The notes beneath the pieces were generated by a model. That model made no database searches, had not been told where the DNA came from, and saw only the letters and a list, made by a program, of their open reading frames with translations. DNA of 64,000 nt. Origin: Anaerococcus provencensis. GTDB lineage: Bacteria; Bacillota; Clostridia; Tissierellales; Peptoniphilaceae. Below, piece by piece: positions 9,155 through 16,181 of the stretch; position 1 is the stretch's first letter; the number at the start of each line of letters is the position of its first letter. Location: the NCBI RefSeq assembly GCF_000312365.2, contig NZ_HG003686.1:62001-126000 (forward strand), given 5' to 3'. Position numbers and translations under genes: made by a program.

Positions 9155-9371
9155 CTTTTGTTAATTTTTTGATAGCTATTTCCCTTTTTAGAGCTTCAGA
9201 CTTATTATCAATCTCCTCATAATAAACAAGTTTACATGGTCTTTTTGATCTAGTGTACTTTGCACCCTTGCCAGAATTATGAAGAGCTAGCCTCTTTTCA
9301 AGGTCTATACACCAACCAGTATATAAAGAATCATCCTTACATCTTAAGATATAAACATAGCCATAAGTCAT
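9114..9371 (-). CDS. GIY-YIG nuclease superfamily protein (UPF0213/YhbQ-like)
   Basis: An 85-residue single-domain protein. The GIY-YIG core appears as YVYILRC...SLYTGWCIDLEKRLALHNSGKGAKYTR, with the conserved arginine and a later glutamate (YYEEI). The family is small and chromosomal, and its cellular job is not settled; DNA repair or structure-specific cleavage has been proposed for relatives. It overlaps the upstream recX stop by 4 bases on the same strand, so the two form one operon. The final codons form part of the terminator hairpin. Confidence 0.88.
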   Translation of the reverse strand: MTYGYVYILRCKDDSLYTGWCIDLEKRLALHNSGKGAKYTRSKRPCKLVYYEEIDNKSEALKREIAIKKLTKAKKEDLVRSFNKS

Positions 9372-9973
9372 GGGAAAATCTCTCCTATAGCCTTAGATAT
9401 TATATCGTATTCAAATCCTTTAGAAGAAAGATACCTGTAAACTTTTTGTTTAGTATCATAGTCCGTTTTTCCACGAGATTTTTTTATTGCAAAATCATAG
9501 GCCTTTTGGAACTCTTCCTCGTCTGATATATATGATAGATAAGTTTCTGTAAGCTGGTCATCAATTTTTTTTGACCTTAAGGCATAGCGAATTTTATTTC
9601 TTGACCACTTCGATATATGGCTCTTGTCGTTAATAAATGATTTGACATAAGCTTTGTCATCTATTAGCTTATATGATTTTAAAAACTCTATAGTCTTATT
9701 AATAACATCAGTATCAAAATCATTATCCTTAAGTAATTTTTCAAGCTCAAAAGAAGTTTTTTGACTATAGGAAATTTTTCCTAGAGCAAAATTTTTGGCC
9801 ATATTGTATTGATTTTCTTTTAAAATTTCTTTATATGTATCAAAATCAACCTCATCTTCTAAAGATAAATTCAAATCATTAAAAAAATCATAAGTTACAG
9901 AAAATTCTTCACCAGCAATTGTTAGGATAATTAGATTGTATTTATCAGAATAATCTATTTTTTCAATAATCAT
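9368..9973 (-). CDS. recX: Regulatory protein RecX
   Basis: RecX binds and modulates RecA filaments. The 201-residue protein is helical, with repeated three-helix units. Visible pieces are KISYSQKTSFELEKLLKD, then DKAYVKSFINDKSHISKWSRNKIRYALRSK, the characteristic middle repeat, and the C-terminal RKVYRYLSSKGFEYDII-like repeat (KQKVYRYLSSKGF). recA is not nearby. The gene overlaps the small membrane ORF upstream by 4 bases and the GIY-YIG gene downstream, making a three-gene minus-strand operon. Confidence 0.85.
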   Translation of the reverse strand: MIIEKIDYSDKYNLIILTIAGEEFSVTYDFFNDLNLSLEDEVDFDTYKEILKENQYNMAKNFALGKISYSQKTSFELEKLLKDNDFDTDVINKTIEFLKSYKLIDDKAYVKSFINDKSHISKWSRNKIRYALRSKKIDDQLTETYLSYISDEEEFQKAYDFAIKKSRGKTDYDTKQKVYRYLSSKGFEYDIISKAIGEIFP

Positions 9974-10077
9974 ATGCTAGCTATTGAAATATAAGCATTA
10001 TATATCATTGGTGCAACCATAGCTATAGCTATAACTATTGCAAAAATTTTAAGTAATGTCTTCTTATTTTTCATCAT
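9970..10077 (-). CDS. Small membrane protein of 35 residues, upstream of recX
   Basis: On the minus strand, ATG at 10077 follows a GAGGTGAG ribosome site, and the frame runs 35 codons to a TGA that overlaps the recX start by 4 bases (ATGA). The peptide starts MMKNKK, has one hydrophobic helix of about 20 residues rich in I, V and A, and ends NAYISIASI. A basic N-terminus before a single helix predicts a one-pass membrane peptide with its start in the cytoplasm. I do not recognise the family. Good ribosome site, coupling and codon pattern make translation likely. Confidence 0.6.
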   Translation of the reverse strand: MMKNKKTLLKIFAIVIAIAMVAPMIYNAYISIASI

Positions 10078-10145
10078 CTCACCTCTAGATTTATTTTACT
10101 ACTAAAAGTTTAATTTACATTTAAATAAAAAATCTAATAAAAAAC

Positions 10146-10174
10146 TTGACACATAAGAAATAAGATTATATAAT
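10146..10174 (+). promoter_or_regulatory. Promoter P1 upstream of the tRNA genes
   Basis: A consensus pair: TTGACA at 10146-10151 and TATAAT at 10169-10174, spacer 17. It points toward the tRNA genes about 110 bases downstream. A second promoter lies between, so P1 either adds transcription to the tRNAs or makes a short leader RNA. Confidence 0.75.
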
Positions 10175-10241
10175 ATATCTTGCAGTTAAATATTGAGGCC
10201 TTGTGCTAGTAAAACTAATGTAAAATTTATTTAATAAAAAC

Positions 10242-10269
10242 TTGACATATATTTTATATAGTGTATACT
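10242..10269 (+). promoter_or_regulatory. Promoter P2 of the tRNA operon
   Basis: TTGACA at 10242-10247 and TATACT at 10264-10269 with a 16-base spacer. The predicted start is about 10 bases before tRNA-His, which suits a stable-RNA promoter. Confidence 0.8.
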
Positions 10270-10286
10270 AGATAGGGTAATGACCT

Positions 10287-10364
10287 GGTGGGTATGGTCC
10301 AGTTGGTTAAGACACCTGGTTGTGGCCCAGGAGGCCGTGAGTTCGAATCTCACTACTCACCCCA
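10287..10364 (+). tRNA. tRNA-His (GTG anticodon)
   Basis: The acceptor arms GTGGGTA (10288-10294) and TACTCAC (10354-10360) pair fully. The anticodon arm is CCTGG-TTGTGGC-CCAGG, giving anticodon GTG. The T-arm GTGAG-TTCGAAT-CTCAC is canonical. G at 10287 can serve as the extra G-1 opposite C73 that histidine tRNAs need, and CCA is encoded at 10362-10364. Confidence 0.97.
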
Positions 10365-10365
10365 T

Positions 10366-10451
10366 GCGGGATTGGCGGAATTGGCAGACGCGCTAGACTT
10401 AGGATCTAGTGAGAATTTCTCGTGAAGGTTCAAGTCCTTTATCCCGCACCA
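10366..10451 (+). tRNA. tRNA-Leu (TAG anticodon)
   Basis: The acceptor arms GCGGGAT and ATCCCGC pair fully. The anticodon arm is CTAGA-CTTAGGA-TCTAG, giving anticodon TAG. The long variable arm (GTGAGAATTTCTCGT region) is the class II feature of leucine tRNAs, and CCA is encoded. It starts one base after tRNA-His and is surely co-transcribed with it. Confidence 0.97.
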
Positions 10452-10458
10452 TAATATG

Positions 10459-10493
10459 AAAGTAATCGTTGGTTTTCAATGGTTACTTTTTTT
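10459..10493 (+). terminator. Terminator of the tRNA operon
   Basis: An uninterrupted stem of about 13 bp (AAAGTAATCGTTG with CAATGGTTACTTT, two G-U pairs) is followed by a T-run. It lies 8 bases after tRNA-Leu. Confidence 0.9.
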
Positions 10494-10513
10494 ATTGATT
10501 TTGTTTATACTAA

Positions 10514-10541
10514 TTGAAAAATAAGTTGATTGTAATATAAT
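10514..10541 (+). promoter_or_regulatory. Promoter of the antisense RNA of the type I TA locus
   Basis: TTGAAA at 10514-10519 and TATAAT at 10536-10541, spacer 16. Transcription would start near 10548 and run into the shared terminator at 10634-10666. Confidence 0.75.
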
Positions 10542-10547
10542 AATGAT

Positions 10548-10668
10548 AAGAGATGCAACCTCTTTTCATCTAAAAAAGCCCTTGAAGCCCACAGCACAAG
10601 GTAACAGAAAGTATACGATTCTTCATAGAATCAAAAAAGACAGTAGCTACCTACTACTGTCTTTTTCT
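10548..10668 (+). ncRNA. Antisense RNA (RNA II-like) of an Fst/par-type type I toxin-antitoxin locus
   Basis: A short RNA of about 120 bases is predicted from the promoter at 10514-10541 to the bidirectional terminator. It converges on the toxin mRNA and shares the terminator as its 3' stem. Two segments repeat plus-strand sequence of the toxin region and would therefore base-pair with the toxin mRNA. AGAAAGTATAC at 10606-10616 repeats 10746-10756, inside the toxin start region. ACCTC at 10557-10561 repeats ACCTC at 10772-10776, the complement of the toxin ribosome site. This is the direct-repeat and shared-terminator layout of pAD1 par RNA II. A local hairpin GATTCTTCATAGAATC follows the second repeat. 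Confidence 0.75.
10634..10666. terminator. Bidirectional terminator shared by toxin mRNA and antisense RNA
   Basis: AAAAAGACAGTAG pairs with CTACTGTCTTTTT across a 7-base loop, with U-tracts on both strands. The minus-strand toxin gene and the plus-strand RNA both end here. Confidence 0.9.
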
Positions 10669-10669
10669 T

Positions 10670-10765
10670 TTACTTGTTTTTGCATTTATCGATTATAATA
10701 CTAGCGATAATAGCAACTAACAAGGGAAAAAATAAATTTTCCATTAGAAAGTATACTATCTCCAT
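10670..10765 (-). CDS. Fst-like type I toxin, 31-residue membrane peptide
   Basis: On the minus strand, GGGAGGTGAT precedes ATG at 10765, and 31 codons follow to TAA. The peptide has a short N-terminus, then ENLFFPLLVAIIASIIID, one membrane helix containing the FxPLLVAIIASII pattern of Fst/putative holin-like toxins, and a charged tail DKCKNK. Such toxins damage or depolarise the membrane when their antisense RNA fails. The leader from about 10787 can form CUCC-UUA-GGAG, hiding the ribosome site, as in Fst mRNA. The locus sits between a tRNA operon and pyrH, a common landing place for such cassettes. Identification rests on layout and pattern, not on a search. Confidence 0.75.
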   Translation of the reverse strand: MEIVYFLMENLFFPLLVAIIASIIIDKCKNK

Positions 10766-10793
10766 AAAATCACCTCCCTAAGGAGACATTTTA

Positions 10794-10802
10794 ATTATAA
10801 CA
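10794..10802 (-). promoter_or_regulatory. Extended -10 promoter of the Fst-like toxin
   Basis: The minus strand reads TGTTATAAT (TGn plus TATAAT). It has no good -35, which extended -10 promoters can lack. The predicted start near 10787 leaves a leader of about 20 bases with a hairpin covering the ribosome site. Confidence 0.55.
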
Positions 10803-10832
10803 CAAATATAAATCTCTAAATTTAAAAAGTAC

Positions 10833-10861
10833 TGTTAAAAATTTTCAAAATAGGTTATAAT
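10833..10861 (+). promoter_or_regulatory. pyrH: Possible pyrH promoter
   Basis: TATAAT at 10856-10861 lies about 20 bases before the pyrH start codon, with only a weak -35 (TGTTAA near 10833, spacer 17). The short distance leaves just enough room for the AGGAGGGTG ribosome site. Confidence 0.4.
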
Positions 10862-10882
10862 TTATATTAATAGGAGGGTGTT

Positions 10883-11599
10883 TTGCAAAAATTTAAAAGA
10901 GTTGTATTAAAACTAAGCGGTGAAGCCCTAGCAGGTGATAGGGGCTTTGGCTTTGATGATAATGTTATTGAAAATATTTGCCAATCTATCAAAAAACTAC
11001 ATTCGCTAGGTGTTGAAATTGCAATTGTTGTTGGTGGTGGCAACTTCTGGAGAGGAAGATCTGGTACTACTATCGATAGGGCAAGTTCTGATAATATTGG
11101 AATGCTTGGAACAGTTATGAATGGTCTTAGGATCCAAGGTTCTCTTGAAGAGATGGGCCTTGATACTCGTCTTATGACTGCAATTGATATGAAAGAAGTT
11201 GCAGAACCATATATAAGAAGACGTGCCATAAGACATTTGGAAAAGGGAAGAATTGTTATCTTTTCTGCTGGAACAGGTCTACCATATTTTTCAACTGATA
11301 CTACTGCAAGTTTACGCGCTCTTGAGATAGATGCCGATGTGATCCTTCTAGGTAAAACTGGTACTGATGCAATTTATGACAAGGATCCAAATATTTATGA
11401 CGATGCCATCAAATATGATAGGCTAACCTATAAAGAAATCCTCCAACAGGAAATAAAGATTATGGATACAACTGCATCAAGCCTTGCTATGGACAACAAT
11501 ATGCCACTAATAGCATTTGGTATAGATGATCCTAAGAATATGGTGAGGATTTTTACTGAGGAAGAAGATATTGGTACAATTGTAAAGGAGAAATTTTAA
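10883..11599 (+). CDS. pyrH: Uridylate kinase PyrH
   Basis: UMP kinase phosphorylates UMP to UDP using ATP, the entry to UTP, CTP and cell-wall nucleotide sugars. The protein has 238 residues, the usual length. It starts [18 protein letters not shown], carries the amino-acid kinase motif [10 protein letters not shown] (about residues 48-57), and has [18 protein letters not shown] for the nucleotide site. The start is TTG, fixed by AGGAGGGTG at 10872-10880. The stop overlaps the frr start by one base, the classic pyrH-frr pair; tsf is not adjacent here. Confidence 0.96.
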   Translation: MQKFKRVVLKLSGEALAGDRGFGFDDNVIENICQSIKKLHSLGVEIAIVVGGGNFWRGRSGTTIDRASSDNIGMLGTVMNGLRIQGSLEEMGLDTRLMTAIDMKEVAEPYIRRRAIRHLEKGRIVIFSAGTGLPYFSTDTTASLRALEIDADVILLGKTGTDAIYDKDPNIYDDAIKYDRLTYKEILQQEIKIMDTTASSLAMDNNMPLIAFGIDDPKNMVRIFTEEEDIGTIVKEKF

Positions 11600-12159
11600 T
11601 GAATTACGATCAGATTAAAAATACAGCTAATAAAGAAATGAAGCAAGCTGTTGAATCTTTTGAGACAAGAATAGCAAATATTAAGGCAGGACGTGCAAGC
11701 GAATCTATCTTGGATGGTATTACATTCTCATATTATGGAACTGAAACACCAATCAACCAAGCTGCAACTGTTTCAATCCCAGAAGCAAGACTTCTAGTCA
11801 TAAAGCCATGGGATAGGAAAAATATTGGTCCAATAGAAAATGCTATTTTGAAAGCTAATATTGGCATCACCCCACAAAACGATGGTGAAGTTATAAGACT
11901 TCCTTTCCCAGTGCTTACAGAAGAAAGACGTAAGGAATATACCAAAGAAGTTAACAAGTTTGTTGAAGAAGCCAAAATATCTGTAAGAAACAAAAGACGC
12001 GATGCAATGGATGAAGTAAAAAAAGCAGAAAAATCTGGAGACATAACAGAAGACGATAGATTTTCACTAGAAGAAGAACTTCAAAATATCACAGATAAGA
12101 ATATCAAATTACTAGAAGAAGCTGCTGATAAGAAAAACAAAGAGTTACTATCTGTATAA
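11599..12159 (+). CDS. frr: Ribosome recycling factor
   Basis: RRF splits post-termination ribosomes together with EF-G. The protein has 186 residues, the usual size. Visible motifs include FETRIANIKAGRASESILDGI near the N-terminus, PEARLLVIKPWDR and the conserved IRLPFPVLTEERRKEYTKEV core. It follows pyrH directly, and the pilus operon follows after only 3 bases, so some transcripts may run into the latter. Confidence 0.97.
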   Translation: MNYDQIKNTANKEMKQAVESFETRIANIKAGRASESILDGITFSYYGTETPINQAATVSIPEARLLVIKPWDRKNIGPIENAILKANIGITPQNDGEVIRLPFPVLTEERRKEYTKEVNKFVEEAKISVRNKRRDAMDEVKKAEKSGDITEDDRFSLEEELQNITDKNIKLLEEAADKKNKELLSV

Positions 12160-12162
12160 AAA

Positions 12163-13242
12163 GTGAATGTTTTAATAAAAGATATATTAAACAAGGACAT
12201 TATCCCTCAAAAAATTAACAGCAGGGTTATGTCCTTGTTTTTAAAACAATTATCATTGTTGCTAAATTCAGGAATAGCAATTGATACTAGTTTAAAAATC
12301 ATCGAAAGACAGAAAATTGACAAGAATCTGACCAAGGCACTGGCAAGTGTGAATGGGGATTTAGATAGAGGCCTATCCATATATGAAGCCTTTACCAACA
12401 ATGAAAAGTATTTTAATCCTATGATCATAGCCTTTATAAAAAGTGGTGATAAAAGCGGCAAGTTTTCAGATATATTGGATGATTTATCAACTTACATAGG
12501 AGAAGAAGATAAGAATAAGTCCACTATAAAAGAAGCCTTGACCTATCCAATTGTTCTTTTCGCTATGACGATTTTGATAGTTGTGCTTATTCTAAATTTT
12601 GTCTTGCCAACATTTCAAAATCTCTTTGCAGAAAGTGGCCAAAGTTTGCCAAGATCCACTATGATATTATTAGGAACAAGTGGATTTATTGATAATTATG
12701 GCTTTATAGTATTGCTTGGTATTTTGGTTATAGTATTTTCTATCCTAATACTAAAAAAAGATGAGGATGTGGCTTATAAAATAGACAAGTTTAATTATAA
12801 AGGTTTCCTCTTCAAAAACCTTAGGCGAGAAAAGCTAGAATATCAAATATCATCTTTGTTATTTATACTAAGATCTGGTGATATTGAAATAAATGACTCG
12901 CTAAGACTTATAAAAGAGTCCTTTAAAAATACATATATAAAAGCTGAAATAGATAAAATTATAAAGGATTTGGATCATGGATTGACCCTATCAAATAGTA
13001 TTGAGGATAAAAAGGATTTTAGTCCACTTTTTAAATCGATGATCAAGATAGGAGAGGATAGCGGGAACTTGCTTGAGGCTTTAAAGAAAGCAAGCCAATA
13101 TTATGCCAACGATTACATATATAAACTAAAGAGAATAGCCAATCTTGCCGAACCACTTATGATTATTTTTATGAGCATCATAGTTGGATTTGTAGTTTTT
13201 TCAATTGCCATACCGATATTTGATTCAGTAAATGCAATATAA
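12163..13242 (+). CDS. pilC: PilC/GspF-like type II secretion system F protein
   Basis: The inner-membrane platform protein of type IV pili and related pseudopili. The 359-residue protein contains two T2SF domains: one near residues 20-140 (FLKQLSLLLNSGIAIDTSLKII) and one near 225-345 (ISSLLFILRSGDIEINDSLRLI). Membrane helices lie around 130-155, 168-190 and 325-350. The frame begins at GTG 12163. It is the first gene of a seven-gene pilin operon. The ATPase that normally partners it (PilB/GspE) is not present in the window. Confidence 0.88.
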   Translation: MNVLIKDILNKDIIPQKINSRVMSLFLKQLSLLLNSGIAIDTSLKIIERQKIDKNLTKALASVNGDLDRGLSIYEAFTNNEKYFNPMIIAFIKSGDKSGKFSDILDDLSTYIGEEDKNKSTIKEALTYPIVLFAMTILIVVLILNFVLPTFQNLFAESGQSLPRSTMILLGTSGFIDNYGFIVLLGILVIVFSILILKKDEDVAYKIDKFNYKGFLFKNLRREKLEYQISSLLFILRSGDIEINDSLRLIKESFKNTYIKAEIDKIIKDLDHGLTLSNSIEDKKDFSPLFKSMIKIGEDSGNLLEALKKASQYYANDYIYKLKRIANLAEPLMIIFMSIIVGFVVFSIAIPIFDSVNAI

Positions 13243-13254
13243 AAAGGAGCTTAT

Positions 13255-13614
13255 ATGAAAAATAAAAAGAAAAAAGGTTTTACCTTAATTGAACTTGTCA
13301 TAGTCATTGCGATTATCGGCATACTTGCTGCAATAGCTATACCAAAATACCAACATTCAAAATATCAAGCCGCAGTTACCGCTCATAATGCTAATGTACG
13401 TATGCTTGAATCAGCTGCTACTATGAGGGTGACTGATGGGGTTGGTGAAAAAGGTGTAAAATGGCCAAATGAAGACGAAGAAGAGTACGTTCAAAATTGG
13501 CCAAAAGTACCAGATGGGCTCAATTTTACTGAAAAAGAGTATTCTGTAAAAATTACTAAGGACGGCACAATAACAGTCACTCCGGGATATATTAAGGAAG
13601 ATAAAACTAAATAG
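13255..13614 (+). CDS. Major type IV pilin-like prepilin
   Basis: A 119-residue protein with a classic type III signal: a basic start KNKKKKG followed by [24 protein letters not shown]. The prepilin peptidase would cut after the G and methylate the F, leaving the conserved E5 of the mature pilin. The remaining 80 residues are polar and short, so it resembles a ComGC or small type IVa pilin. It has the best AAGGAGC ribosome site of the operon (13243-13248) and comes first among the pilins, suggesting it is the major subunit. Confidence 0.88.
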   Translation: MKNKKKKGFTLIELVIVIAIIGILAAIAIPKYQHSKYQAAVTAHNANVRMLESAATMRVTDGVGEKGVKWPNEDEEEYVQNWPKVPDGLNFTEKEYSVKITKDGTITVTPGYIKEDKTK

Positions 13615-13617
13615 AAG

Positions 13618-14334
13618 ATGCTTTTAAATATTTTATTATTTGCAATAGGAAGTATTTTTGCTTCTTTTGCAAATCTTGTAGTTTTAAGAACTATCAGGAA
13701 TGAAAGCATAGTTTACCCTCCAAGCCACTGCGATTCTTGTGGCCATAGGCTAAGGGCAAGAGATTTAGTCCCGATATTATCTTACATATTTTTAAGGGGC
13801 AGGTGCAGGTATTGTAAAAGCGAAATTCCTCTAGAATCTTTTATGGTTGAACTTATCCTAGGGCTATTATTTGCGATAATTTTTGATTTTTCAAATATAT
13901 TAGGATTTATTTTATTGTTTTTTGGTCTAATGCTTGCCCTTATTATAGCCTTAATCGATTTAAAGACATATGACATTTATATGTTCCAAGTTGCTATACT
14001 CTCAATAATTGGGATTATTTATAGGTGCCTATATATTGGCTTTGATATAAAATTTGTCTATATTATTCTAGGCTTTGCTATTAGCTATTTGTTGATTTAT
14101 TTAATATCCAAAGCTGGGATTGGGGATGGAGATATTTATTTTTACCTAGCCTTATTCCTATTTCTAGAAAATGACTTGATAATACGGTTTGTCCTTATAT
14201 CAATCTGGATTGGGGCAATCTATGGAATATCTATATTTTTAAAGTACAGGTCCTTAAAAATTGAAATACCTTTTTGTATTTTTATTTTTATGGCTCTTTT
14301 AATTATAGTTTTATTTAGAGGCTATCCGATATGA
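13618..14334 (+). CDS. pilD: Prepilin peptidase (PilD/ComC family, A24)
   Basis: A membrane aspartyl protease that cuts and N-methylates prepilins. The 238-residue protein has a cytoplasmic zinc loop with two CxxC pairs (HCDSCGHRL and CRYCKSEIP, about residues 36-67). The catalytic aspartates are visible as ALIDLKTYDIY (about 116-126) and GIGDGDIYFY (about 180-189), matching the family's two motifs. About seven membrane helices are present. It begins 3 bases after the major pilin and overlaps the next gene by 4 bases. Confidence 0.9.
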   Translation: MLLNILLFAIGSIFASFANLVVLRTIRNESIVYPPSHCDSCGHRLRARDLVPILSYIFLRGRCRYCKSEIPLESFMVELILGLLFAIIFDFSNILGFILLFFGLMLALIIALIDLKTYDIYMFQVAILSIIGIIYRCLYIGFDIKFVYIILGFAISYLLIYLISKAGIGDGDIYFYLALFLFLENDLIIRFVLISIWIGAIYGISIFLKYRSLKIEIPFCIFIFMALLIIVLFRGYPI

Positions 14335-14771
14335 AAAAACGTGGATTTACCCTAATAGAGTTAGTAGCAGTCCTTTCGATAATTTCTCTTATAAGTGCTA
14401 TTGCAATTATGAAATTTAATATAATCGACAATTTCAAGGCAAATATAGAATTGCAAACGTTGATAAATGACTGTGATTTTGCCAAGATGAAGGCCGTAAG
14501 TACAGGGGAAGATTACTTATTAATATTTGATAAGAATTCTTATAGTGTTTTAGGAGCTTCCAAGTATTTAAATGACGCAGAAATAGAAAGAAATTTAGAT
14601 AATATTTACTTTTCTTCTTATGATAGTGAGAAAAAAATTCGATTTAATAAAAGTGGAACAGTTACGTATCCAGGTACGATAAAAATCAATGTACCTAAAG
14701 GTGCTGATGACAATAAGCTTGTTGAACTAAGAGTAAGGGTTGGTCTGGGTTATGTTAGGTACAAAAAATAA
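14331..14771 (+). CDS. Minor pseudopilin with prepilin cleavage signal
   Basis: A 146-residue prepilin: the start MKKRG is followed by FTLIELVAVLSIISLISAIAIM, with cleavage expected after G5. The rest resembles a GspH/ComGD-like minor subunit: a short helix and then a beta-rich domain (FDKNSYSVLGASKYL, TVTYPGTIKINVPKG). Minor pilins prime assembly. It overlaps pilD by 4 bases. Confidence 0.8.
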   Translation: MKKRGFTLIELVAVLSIISLISAIAIMKFNIIDNFKANIELQTLINDCDFAKMKAVSTGEDYLLIFDKNSYSVLGASKYLNDAEIERNLDNIYFSSYDSEKKIRFNKSGTVTYPGTIKINVPKGADDNKLVELRVRVGLGYVRYKK

Positions 14772-15111
14772 AAAATTAGGATTTACTTTAATTGAAACTA
14801 TTATTGCCCTAGGATTTTTAGCCCTTATTGCTATGTTTTTACTTCCAGCATTAAGTAAACTAAATGAGAATTCTAAGAAATTTAAGGACCAGGCAAAGAT
14901 TGTCTACGCCCTCCAAGCAGCTATTGAAGAGGAGAAATCTTTTTCGGATAGCCCATACGGATCGAAGTTGGTAAATATTAATGGCTACGATATTTATATT
15001 GATAGGCAAAGTTATAGGGAGAATTTAGATTATATAAAGGCGAAGTCTGAGGGTTTTGAACTTGAAGTCATAGAGGTGGTAGATGAAAAAACGTGGTTTT
15101 ACACTAATTGA
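14752..15111 (+). CDS. Minor pseudopilin
   Basis: A 119-residue prepilin beginning MLGTKNKKLG then FTLIETIIALGFLALIAMFLLP, with a cleavage site after the G and the invariant E. The frame can be extended to TTG 14740, but ATG 14752 is preferred because GTAAGGG lies upstream and a start within the previous gene's end fits the overlapping style of the operon. The last 20 codons of the previous gene are read in another frame here. The C-terminal part is too short to assign a subfamily. Confidence 0.75.
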   Translation: MLGTKNKKLGFTLIETIIALGFLALIAMFLLPALSKLNENSKKFKDQAKIVYALQAAIEEEKSFSDSPYGSKLVNINGYDIYIDRQSYRENLDYIKAKSEGFELEVIEVVDEKTWFYTN

Positions 15112-15613
15112 ACTTCTTGCAAGTCTTGCTATAATTTCTGTCCTAATCTTAGTAGTATCTTCACTATTTTCTATTGCTATAAATCTAACGGGAAAATCTT
15201 ATGAAAATGAGCTTGATTACAAGGAATATTCCTATGCCTGCCTTTATGTGGACAATATAGTGAGAAGTGCCTATAAAATTGATTTATTGGATGAACCAAA
15301 TGATGTAACAAACTTTGTAGCTTATGTCAAAAATCCAAATAACGCAGGACATTTTGACACCTATGTATTTGATCTCAAAGAAAATTCGGATGGCAGTGGT
15401 GAGCTTGTGGCATACATGACTAACATTTCGACTTATAGTAGTCCCACAGATGCTATACGCCAAAATGGGGGTAATAGAATTTCATCTAAAATATCTAAAT
15501 GTCAATCAGCAAAAATCACCTATGAAGAAGGTAATATTATACATATAATCATCAATGAAAATAGCCAAAAGTTTAGATATGAAAGCAAAATTTACTTGGG
15601 AAATAGATTATGA
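15083..15613 (+). CDS. Minor pseudopilin (PilW/GspJ-like)
   Basis: A 176-residue prepilin with MKKRG and then FTLIELLASLAIISVLILVVSSLFS. The downstream domain is longer than in the two preceding subunits and has a low-complexity strand-rich region (YVFDLKENSDGSGELVAYM), in keeping with PilW/GspJ/ComGF-type subunits. It overlaps the previous gene by 29 bases and the next by 4. Confidence 0.75.
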   Translation: MKKRGFTLIELLASLAIISVLILVVSSLFSIAINLTGKSYENELDYKEYSYACLYVDNIVRSAYKIDLLDEPNDVTNFVAYVKNPNNAGHFDTYVFDLKENSDGSGELVAYMTNISTYSSPTDAIRQNGGNRISSKISKCQSAKITYEEGNIIHIIINENSQKFRYESKIYLGNRL

Positions 15614-16119
15614 AAAAGGCATTTATCTCAGTTTATACTCTAATAGTTTTGTTTATTATCTCCTTGACCATCACCTATATCTACAACCAGCAGAAAAATT
15701 CTGCTTCTTATGGCAAGGGCCTATATGAGAAAAAACAAGCCCAATATTTGGCCGAATCTATAATGAATACTTTTATGGAAGAAAATAGCGATCAAGTAGC
15801 TGAGATTATTTTAAAACATTATGATGAAGAGAAAAATAATATTATTGAAGAAACAACAGATGATGAGATCAAAACAGAAAGCTTAAAAAGCCTACCATAT
15901 ACCTACAAGGATAAAAAATACTATATCTATATCTCCAGAATCGGAAACAAAACTAGAAAAGAAATAAATGGACTTTATCTAATCTTTTTAAATAATGTAA
16001 GTGTTGGTGAATCTAAGGCAGATAGTGAAATATATATAAAAGTTTTTGATAAAAAAGACGAAAATGATGAAGAATTTGACAAAAATCGTCTAAGAATTGA
16101 AATAAGACATACATATTAG
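15610..16119 (+). CDS. PilX-like pilus-associated membrane protein
   Basis: A 169-residue protein with MKKAFISVYTLIVLFIISLTITYIYNQQK at its start, shown here only by its pattern: a basic residue pair, a helix and then a QQK segment. It lacks the FTLIE motif of true prepilins, so it is not cut in the same way. It has the shape of a GspK/PilX-type tip subunit or an anchored accessory protein. It is the last gene of the operon and overlaps the previous one by 4 bases. I do not recognise a specific family. Confidence 0.55.
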   Translation: MKKAFISVYTLIVLFIISLTITYIYNQQKNSASYGKGLYEKKQAQYLAESIMNTFMEENSDQVAEIILKHYDEEKNNIIEETTDDEIKTESLKSLPYTYKDKKYYIYISRIGNKTRKEINGLYLIFLNNVSVGESKADSEIYIKVFDKKDENDEEFDKNRLRIEIRHTY

Positions 16120-16139
16120 CTTTGTAAAAAGTACTTATT

Positions 16140-16148
16140 TGGTATAAT
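16140..16148 (+). promoter_or_regulatory. ackA: Extended -10 promoter of ackA
   Basis: TGGTATAAT (TGn plus TATAAT) at 16140-16148 lies 33 bases before the ackA start codon. A weak -35, TTGTAA at 16122-16127, is 15 bases upstream of the -10. Confidence 0.6.
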
Positions 16149-16181
16149 ACTTATAGAAACTTAAAAATAAAAGGAGCCAAA

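Noticed and set aside
10287..10451. tRNA genes as a phage or island attachment site
   Set aside because: No integrase or repeated tRNA 3' end is found nearby; the following locus is only a small toxin-antitoxin cassette.
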